In this document: positions 31,740 to 37,426 of the stretch, one piece after another
Layout: every line of letters begins with the position of its first letter
Numbering within the stretch: the first letter of the stretch is position 1
From: a virus
IMG/VR virus record: IMGVR_UViG_3300024273_001986
Span: 1-37,426 of that record
DNA: 37,426 nt
Direction: 5' to 3' (one strand)
Made by a program: the position numbers and the translations under genes
The notes under the pieces: model-generated
Seen by the model: the letters and a program-made list of their open reading frames with translations, nothing else
The model's database searches: none
Told to the model about the DNA's origin: nothing

Positions 31740-32543
31740 ATGAGCTGCAAAATTGACCCTATACTTATTACAGATTCTCTAAATACTGCTAGAGAAAAAA
31801 TAAACGATGTTTATACTGGTAGAACTGAAATATGGTCTGGTGGTACAGGATTTCAATCTATAGTTTCTCGTGGAGATGATACAAATTCATCGTCTTCGGA
31901 CTACTCGGTTATTTTGGGAGGTAAGAATAACATAATTACTGGCGGGACTAAAAACTCTATAATTGGAGGTAATAATAATTTAATAAAAAATAATTCTACA
32001 AATTCTGCAATAATAGGTGGTGAAAACAATATTCTTAGCGGAACTTCAAACTCAGTAATAGTAGGGGGTTCAAATATAACTGGTGTAACTGACAATACAA
32101 CATTTGTTCCAGATTTAAAAAGCACAGGTAGTAGAATAAGAAATACTAGATATCTTACACTAGAACCTTATGAGCCAGATAAGTATAAAATTCCTGTAAT
32201 TTCTTTAGATGATGAGATTTTGTTAATTACAGATAATTCAACAAATACAGGCGGCCTCCCTACGAGTACTGATTTTTCTCTTGATTTGAGACTTATGATT
32301 AGTGATGACCAAATAGGAAGGACTGTTGAGTTAGTAATTATTGATAATGGTGGATTCCTTGGTAACATAAGATTAGGAAGTCTTAATGATTTTTTTATAA
32401 ACAATCAATTATCTGGGCTTAGCCTTGATTGTTGTGGCAGCAATTATCAACATGTCACTATAACCTATTTGGGATTAGACACTAACTTTCCTTCTCCAAC
32501 CACTCCTACACCTCATTTTTCAGTAATTGGTACTGGTTTATAA
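31740..32543 (+). CDS. Tail-fibre-like protein, paralog 3
   Basis: 267 residues: DPILITDSLNTAREKINDVYTGR start, repeats SVILGGKNNIITG, NSIIGGNNNLIK, SAIIGGENNILSG and SVIVGGSNITG, junction VPDLKSTGSRIRNTRYL, then a unique C-terminus (about 150-267) with Cys pair DCCGSN. Preceded by ATATTTATATATATG, where the recurrent motif lies only 4 nt from the start codon. Confidence 0.78.
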   Translation: MSCKIDPILITDSLNTAREKINDVYTGRTEIWSGGTGFQSIVSRGDDTNSSSSDYSVILGGKNNIITGGTKNSIIGGNNNLIKNNSTNSAIIGGENNILSGTSNSVIVGGSNITGVTDNTTFVPDLKSTGSRIRNTRYLTLEPYEPDKYKIPVISLDDEILLITDNSTNTGGLPTSTDFSLDLRLMISDDQIGRTVELVIIDNGGFLGNIRLGSLNDFFINNQLSGLSLDCCGSNYQHVTITYLGLDTNFPSPTTPTPHFSVIGTGL

Positions 32544-32559
32544 AAAATTCTAAAAAAAA

Positions 32560-33612
32560 ATGGGAACAGACTTTAGAAATAGTAGAGGATTAAACTTATC
32601 AGACCCCAAATACGATAAGGATGCAGTAAACCTTAGAACGTTAAAACGAGAGGTTCAAAACATTGTTGTAGGCACTGGTAGTACTACTGTTGGTCTTTTT
32701 GAGGAAGGTTCTGGAAATAATTCTATTGTATCAAAAGATTCAGGCAGCAATGCTGGTGGTGATTATTCAATTGTTTTAGGTGGTTTAAATAATAATGTAG
32801 CTACAAATGCTGACTACTCTGCAATAGTAGGAGGTGTTGGAAATGATGTTTTAAATGGAGTGCAAAATTCAGTAGTAGTTGGCGGAATTAATGTGAATGC
32901 ATCTCAAAGCAATTCTCTATATACTCAAAATGCAAGATTAGCAGAAAATAATGGTATAATTTATTCAGCAGGAACTAATCTATATAACATATTCGCACCA
33001 GTAGGTGCTGTAGGTGGACCAGATATATTTACCAACTCTTTATCTTATGATAATTCAAATAAAATAACACTAACTAAAAGTGATGCTTCAACCTTAGATA
33101 TTGTTATAGATGAATTTAGTGGATTAACCATAAGTGGTGACCTTGAGGTTTCTGGAATTCTTACATCTGGCTCTACAGACCTTTACGACATATTCTCTAC
33201 AGACGGTGCTGCGCTAAACTCTTTAAATCAAGGAAGAGTTTTTGTTGGAAATTTATCTAACACACCACAAGGAGTTGATTTGACGGGTGATATTTTAATA
33301 AACTACTCTGGAAATACCACAATTCAACCAGATAGTGTCACATTTGACAAGATGCAAGACTTGGGTGGGAGGTCTGTAATAGGAACCGTAACCCAATCTG
33401 GTGGTACGGTAGAGGAAATACCTATGTTGGAATCTTACACGCTTTCAGCTTCTACAATTACTTTGTTAGACAATTCTAGCAATTGGAGTCCCTCTGGCGT
33501 GTATACAGGCTCTACCATTTCTGGGACATACCAAGGCCAGGCGTATTACAATGCAAACTATTGGTTTACAGCTGTTGATGATGACATTTGGATTAGAATG
33601 GCTAGAAGCTAA
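32560..33612 (+). CDS. Tail-fibre-like protein, paralog 4 (longer)
   Basis: 350 residues. It differs at the N-terminus (GTDFRNSRGLNLSDPKYDKDAVNLRTLKREV, a tail-fibre anchoring pattern), then has the shared repeats SIVLGGLNNNV, SAIVGGVGNDV, SVVVGGINV. From residue 130 it continues into a different fibre shaft and tip (SGDLEVSGILTSGSTDLYDIF, FDKMQDLGGRSVIG, ending DDDIWIRMARS). Probably the main fibre-type member of the group. Confidence 0.78.
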   Translation: MGTDFRNSRGLNLSDPKYDKDAVNLRTLKREVQNIVVGTGSTTVGLFEEGSGNNSIVSKDSGSNAGGDYSIVLGGLNNNVATNADYSAIVGGVGNDVLNGVQNSVVVGGINVNASQSNSLYTQNARLAENNGIIYSAGTNLYNIFAPVGAVGGPDIFTNSLSYDNSNKITLTKSDASTLDIVIDEFSGLTISGDLEVSGILTSGSTDLYDIFSTDGAALNSLNQGRVFVGNLSNTPQGVDLTGDILINYSGNTTIQPDSVTFDKMQDLGGRSVIGTVTQSGGTVEEIPMLESYTLSASTITLLDNSSNWSPSGVYTGSTISGTYQGQAYYNANYWFTAVDDDIWIRMARS

Positions 33613-33662
33613 AAATTAACAATAATTTATAAATAATTACTATTTATTATTAAAAGTAAATT

Positions 33663-34376
33663 ATGCCAGCACTTATAACACATAACGGCAAAAGTGTAAT
33701 AAATAGCAATCCCTACATCACCCCAATGGACGTTGGGGCATATAGTGTTTTCAATAATATGTTTCAACTAAACAATCTTCCTTCAGAAAGAAGAAAGTCT
33801 GGGATGTTGGCATACATATTAGAGACTAATGATTTTTTTGTGTTAAAAAATTCAAATTGGGAATTTACAATAAATGACTGGCAACCCCTTTCCATACAAC
33901 ATAGAGATGATAAACTTTTTTATGACAGAGAAATTCCAAACGGATTAACCGATGGTATGAATACCAATTTTGAATTGTCTCAAGAGCCAAAAATAGGCTC
34001 TGAACATGTTTATTTAAACGGTTTATTGCAAGACCCTGGGGTGGGGTATGACTATATCATAATTGATAATTTAATAACTTTTAATTACCCTCCCTTTCTA
34101 GGCTCTACCGTTAGATGCTCCTATAGAATGGTGGACACTATATCTCCAGAACTAAATATATCTGACAAGGAAATACCTTCTGGTGTGGCTGATGGTATTA
34201 ATAAAGAGTTTATTGTACAAAATTATCCTGAATTAAATTCTGAACATGTTTATTTAAACGGTTTATTACAAGATGAAAGTCAAATGGCTGACTATGTGAT
34301 GGTTGAAAATAAAATTATATTTAACTACCCGCCTATGAAAAGTTCAAGAATAAAATGTACCTATAGATTTTTCTAA
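33663..34376 (+). CDS. Structural protein with two tandem EHVYLNGLLQ repeats
   Basis: 237 residues. Residues 1-80 form a unique N-terminal domain. Two homologous 75-residue modules follow, each EIPxGxxDGxNxxF then SEHVYLNGLLQD, YxxxxNxIxFNYPP and CxYR at the end. The DNA also repeats: TCTGAACATGTTTATTT occurs in both modules (33998 and 34228). Phage tail proteins often carry this module. It follows fibre paralog 4 and a CTATTTATTATTA motif (33640-33652) 11 nt before ATG. Confidence 0.76.
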   Translation: MPALITHNGKSVINSNPYITPMDVGAYSVFNNMFQLNNLPSERRKSGMLAYILETNDFFVLKNSNWEFTINDWQPLSIQHRDDKLFYDREIPNGLTDGMNTNFELSQEPKIGSEHVYLNGLLQDPGVGYDYIIIDNLITFNYPPFLGSTVRCSYRMVDTISPELNISDKEIPSGVADGINKEFIVQNYPELNSEHVYLNGLLQDESQMADYVMVENKIIFNYPPMKSSRIKCTYRFF

Positions 34377-34470
34377 TTTTTTCTAATTTTTTTCATTTTT
34401 TGAATCTATTATCTAAAAAATTATGATATTTATTATTAACAAAAAACGAGTAATATAAATAAAGAAAAAA

Positions 34471-34698
34471 ATGAACAAGTACAAGACATCAGACCTTTAT
34501 TTGTCAGCTTTTTTAAAACTTAAGGGTTTTAAGTATGAGGTTGAGAAATTAGGCAAAAAAATTGTGTTTCTTTTTGAAGAGACACCAGAGTTATTAAAAT
34601 TAGTTAATGACTATTTAACCGAAAATGCTTCTTGTGACCCTCTTGGGTATGCAAACAGTATTAAAAATTTAAAAAACTTTCTATATAATAATAGATAA
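34471..34698 (+). CDS. DUF5659-like small protein
   Basis: 75 residues: KTSDLYLSAFLKLKGFKYEVEK, then KKIVFLFEETPELLKLVNDYL and NSIKNLKNFLYNNR. The pattern S-D-L-x-x-A-x-x-K-x-x-G then F-x-F-E-x-T matches DUF5659-type proteins of unknown function, common in phages and mobile DNA (family recalled, not searched). It is the last gene before the terminator at 34721. Confidence 0.72.
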   Translation: MNKYKTSDLYLSAFLKLKGFKYEVEKLGKKIVFLFEETPELLKLVNDYLTENASCDPLGYANSIKNLKNFLYNNR

Positions 34699-34720
34699 GA
34701 AAAACAACTTTAAAATAAGA

Positions 34721-34751
34721 AAGAAGGTTGTATGACCTTCTTTTTTTTTTT
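34721..34751 (+). terminator. Strong intrinsic terminator
   Basis: Stem AAGAAGGT/ACCTTCTT (34721-34728 with 34735-34742), 6-nt loop, then a run of 11 T from 34741. It ends the plus structural transcript after the gene at 34471. Confidence 0.9.
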
Positions 34752-34759
34752 GCTATTAT

Positions 34760-35500
34760 ATGTTAGGAATATCAAAAATTGTACATATAGTTTCAAATGA
34801 TATTGTAAAAGTTATACAAGAGCACTTTGAAAACAACAACGTCAATCTAGATGAGTTGAAAATAACCATTCCAGGAAATATCACAAGTCAATACAATGAC
34901 ATAAAAGTAGACGAGTGGATAATACAACATTCTGAAACCATTCATTATGACCATAGCAATTCTGGATTTATTGATAACAAATATAGAGTTTATTTATATC
35001 TAAATTTTTCATATCTAACTCTGGATGCGGTAATACATGAGATTAAACACGCTTATGTAGATTGGTGTATTTTCAAAAATAAAGGTACGCCCATAAAAGA
35101 AACTAAAGAAGCCAAACAATTGTATACTGAAGATTTTTCAAAATTAATCTCTAAAGAACTAGTTGTATTCCCTAAATTAAGTGATATAATTATGATGTAT
35201 TATTATAGCACAAAGTTGGAAATACCTTCATTTTTAGAGAATCACTTTTTAGACAGTTCATATATAAACTATAAATCAATATCAAAAAAAATGATGAATA
35301 TAGATATTGAAATATATAAAAATGTAGATGCAGAAAAAGAGTTTGAAACACTAAAGTCATATGACATACCTGCATTTAACAAACACTATAACTATAATAA
35401 CTTTTTAAAAAGTACTAAAAAATTCTTTAAAATAAGAGGTTTCTACATAATGAAAAGGGTAAATAGATTAGATGTTTTGAAAAAAAATAAAAATATATAA
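34760..35500 (+). CDS. Putative zinc metallopeptidase-like protein (HExxH)
   Basis: 246 residues with VIHEIKHAY at 92-100, a clean HExxH motif (H93, E94, H97). A third zinc ligand is not obvious. The remainder is basic, Lys/Asn/Tyr-rich and helical. I do not recognise the family; some phage and archaeal proteins with this motif are SprT-like or wss-type peptidases. The gene lies alone after a terminator. Because HExxH can arise by chance, the peptidase call is tentative. Confidence 0.6.
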   Translation: MLGISKIVHIVSNDIVKVIQEHFENNNVNLDELKITIPGNITSQYNDIKVDEWIIQHSETIHYDHSNSGFIDNKYRVYLYLNFSYLTLDAVIHEIKHAYVDWCIFKNKGTPIKETKEAKQLYTEDFSKLISKELVVFPKLSDIIMMYYYSTKLEIPSFLENHFLDSSYINYKSISKKMMNIDIEIYKNVDAEKEFETLKSYDIPAFNKHYNYNNFLKSTKKFFKIRGFYIMKRVNRLDVLKKNKNI

Positions 35501-35830
35501 AATCTAAAATACTGATATTCAGTTAACTATAATTTTTTTTTAAATAAAATTTAATTTTTTTTTATAAAAATACGATTTTATATTTTTTCATTCTATTTAT
35601 TATTGTAATCGGCTGTAAAGTTGATTAAATATTTATATTTATAACACATATTTAAATCTAATGGGTAATTAAAAGTTTACATTCTGTAGCTTTTTAATTT
35701 TTGTTATTATTAACCCCACATTACTTTATCACATATTAATATTTATCGGTAATTTAAAAAGTTAAATTTTTAATTTTTTATAAATCTGTACGCAAGAGTA
35801 CTGTTTTAATTAATAAAAAATCAAAAAAAA
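35501..35830. promoter_or_regulatory. Long AT-rich leader/promoter region of the coiled-coil fibre gene
   Basis: 330 nt without a gene. It holds three copies of the recurrent motif on the plus strand: CTATTTATTATTG (35593-35605), ATATTTATATTTA (35629-35641) and ATATTTATCGGTA (35739-35751). AATTAAAAG and CTTTTTAATT (about 35667-35699) can pair with a T-rich tail, and GTAC-GCAAGA-GTAC (35788-35801) is a small hairpin in the likely 5' leader. No Shine-Dalgarno is evident; an A-rich stretch precedes ATG 35831. Confidence 0.45.
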
Positions 35831-37426
35831 ATGGATTTATTTTTATTATTTTCAGGTTCTACTACAGGTGGAACTAGGATTGTTTTAGACAAACAGTCTG
35901 ACCTTAAATTGACTGGTGCTCAAATTTTAGAACCAGTTGGAATTGTTCAAAAAGACGTTAAAGGAGTTGACGAGAATTTCGAGCAAGCTGCTTACGAACT
36001 TGGTCTTGAACAAGCAAGAGCTGAAGCTGCTGAAGCTGAATTAACTGCTGCTATATCTTCTGAAGAAGCTGCAAGAATTGCTGATGATGCTGCATTAACT
36101 GCTGCTTTAACTGCTGAAGAGAATGCAAGAATTGCTGCTGACGCTGCATTAACTGCTGCTGTTGAACAAGAAGCTGCAAATAGAGTTGCTGCTGATACGC
36201 AAAATGCTGAAAACCTTAGTCTTGAAGAGACTAGAGCAAAAGCTGCTGAAGCTGCATTAACTGCTGCTGTTGAACAAGAAGCTGCAAATAGAGTTGCTGC
36301 TGATGCTGCTCACGATGTAGAGATTTCTGAAATCATAACTGAAGCTGCTGCTGAAAAAGCTGCTTCTGCTGCTGCAAGAGCTGCTGAAACTGCAAGAGCA
36401 CAAGCTGCTGAAGCTGCAAATGCTTTAGCTATATCTAATGAAGAGTCTGCAAGAATTGCTGCTGACGCTGGTATACAGTCTGCACTAGACGCACAAGAGT
36501 CTAAGCAAGAAAGCGAAAGAGCTGCTATGGATGTTGCTTATAAAGCTGCTGACACTGCACTTCAAGGTGACATTGATACTGAGAAAGGTAGAATTGATGC
36601 AATTTTAAATGCTGCTACTGCTGATGCTGATACATTTGCTGAAATCGTTACTTTAATCAATTCTGTTGACACTGAAAACGACCAGGCATTTGCTTCTTAC
36701 GTTCTTTCAAATGATGCTGCTGTTAAAGCTGTTCAAGATGACGTAGACGCTAATCAAGAAGCTACTGAAGCTGCTGACAAAGTCTTAACTGACGGATTAG
36801 CTGCACAAGTTGCTAAACAAGTTGCTGATGAAGCTGCTATGGATTCTGCTTATAAAGCTGCTGACGCTGCTACTAATGCTGCACTTGCTCAAGAGCTTTT
36901 AGATAGAGCTGCTGGTGATGTTGCTGTTCAAGCTAATTTAGATACTGAAATCGCTGCAAGAGCTGCTGCTGATATCGTTCAATCTAGTAACTTAACTGCT
37001 GAACAAGCAAGAGCTGAAGCTGCTGAACAAGCAAATGCTGCTGCAATTGCTGCTGAAGAAGCTAGAGCTTTAGTTGCTGAAGGTGCAATCACTTCAAACG
37101 TTTCTGACTTAGCTGCTAAGCAAATCGCTGACGAGGCTGCTATGGATTCTGCTTATAAAGCTGCTGACGCTGCTGCAAAAGTTGCTTCTGACGCTGCTGA
37201 TGCTGCCATTCAAGCTGACGTAGATTCTAATGAAGCTACCGCCTTAGCTGGAAGAGTTGCTATTCAAGGTGATGTAGATGCTAATCAAGCTGCTGCTGAA
37301 GCTGCTGACAAAGTAAATGCTGATGCAATTGCTGCACAAGCTGCTAAGCAAATCGCTGATGAAGCTGCTATGGACGCTGCTTACAAAGCTGCTGACACTG
37401 CACTTGATGGTAAGATTTCTACTGAA
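35831..37426 (+). CDS. Ala-rich coiled-coil fibre protein, 3' end outside window
   Basis: The frame is open from ATG 35831 to the last base (532 codons, no stop). After a short N-terminus (MDLFLLFSGSTTGG, then KLTGAQILEPVG) the protein becomes a long heptad-like repeat rich in A, E, D, R and T: EQARAEAAEAELTAA, SSEEAARIADDAALTAAL, EQEAANRVAAD, AAMDSAYKAADAA, with a non-repeat insert IDAILNAATADADTFAEIVTLINSV. Such repeats are known in phage tail fibres and virion proteins; long alpha-helical coiled-coil trimers are expected. Codon use shifts to GCT and GAA, giving higher G+C than neighbouring genes, and the DNA carries many imperfect direct repeats. Role: probably a tail or whisker-type fibre. 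Confidence 0.85.
   Translation, partial: MDLFLLFSGSTTGGTRIVLDKQSDLKLTGAQILEPVGIVQKDVKGVDENFEQAAYELGLEQARAEAAEAELTAAISSEEAARIADDAALTAALTAEENARIAADAALTAAVEQEAANRVAADTQNAENLSLEETRAKAAEAALTAAVEQEAANRVAADAAHDVEISEIITEAAAEKAASAAARAAETARAQAAEAANALAISNEESARIAADAGIQSALDAQESKQESERAAMDVAYKAADTALQGDIDTEKGRIDAILNAATADADTFAEIVTLINSVDTENDQAFASYVLSNDAAVKAVQDDVDANQEATEAADKVLTDGLAAQVAKQVADEAAMDSAYKAADAATNAALAQELLDRAAGDVAVQANLDTEIAARAAADIVQSSNLTAEQARAEAAEQANAAAIAAEEARALVAEGAITSNVSDLAAKQIADEAAMDSAYKAADAAAKVASDAADAAIQADVDSNEATALAGRVAIQGDVDANQAAAEAADKVNADAIAAQAAKQIADEAAMDAAYKAADTALDGKISTE

Noticed and set aside
30037-33612. Fibre paralogs as additional DGR targets
   Set aside because: Their C-termini lack the DUF1566 or lectin framework and the NNC/NNT codon signature.
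1-37426. CRISPR array, insertion sequence, integrase or attachment site
   Set aside because: No regularly spaced direct repeats with unique spacers, no transposase or integrase, and no duplicated tRNA 3' end were seen.

Overview
The window is a continuous stretch of a large, AT-rich, double-stranded DNA tailed phage genome. It is most like a T4-like myovirus of a Bacteroidota (probably flavobacterial) host. Evidence for a phage: an endolysin, a phage-type primase, a fused Mre11/Rad50 protein equivalent to T4 gp47/gp46, a RuvC-like resolvase, a SNF2 helicase, tRNA genes, long baseplate and fibre genes, and many small closely packed genes of unknown function. Evidence for the host is indirect: low G+C, A-rich leaders with few Shine-Dalgarno sites, and a TANNTTTG-type minus-10 box (TATATTTG) ahead of the tRNA cluster, as in Bacteroidota. 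No terminase, capsid, DNA polymerase or integrase gene lies in the window.

Layout. 1-3627: the 3' part of a tRNA-Ala, a small membrane protein, a GH16 glycoside hydrolase, an HNH nuclease, a P-loop kinase and unknown genes. 3629-4424 (minus): tRNA-Arg, tRNA-Met/Ile2 and about 640 nt of structured non-coding sequence. 4547-7047 (minus): a DUF1566-like protein whose 3' end looks like the variable region of a diversity-generating retroelement (DGR), a small lipoprotein and a SNF2 helicase. 7120-11806: small unknown or membrane proteins and the endolysin cluster. 11882-16137: a mosaic of proteins carrying short shared terminal motifs and small Cys or basic modules, with a Cas4-like Fe-S nuclease between them. 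16134-21319 (minus): DNA metabolism block (Mre11-Rad50 fusion, primase, RuvC-like resolvase). 21412-25760 (minus) and 25942-34376 (plus): two divergent structural blocks of baseplate, tail and fibre genes, separated by a palindrome-rich regulatory region. 34471-35500: a small conserved protein, a strong terminator and an HExxH protein. 35831-37426: the start of a very long Ala-rich coiled-coil fibre gene that runs off the window.

How the genes fit together. The nuclease, primase, resolvase and helicase genes form a replication, recombination and repair set. The minus and plus structural operons build the baseplate and fibres, and the four tandem fibre paralogs plus the coiled-coil gene suggest an elaborate host-contact apparatus. 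The endolysin and small membrane proteins are candidates for lysis. The most interesting items are the probable DGR target (its reverse transcriptase and template repeat are not in this window), the large structured RNA beside the tRNAs, a short Y-x-x-R-x-K-x-L-x-G motif shared by otherwise unrelated proteins, a recurrent ATATTTAT-type upstream motif embedded in dyad symmetry at two divergent promoters, and four convergent gene pairs that all overlap by exactly four bases.
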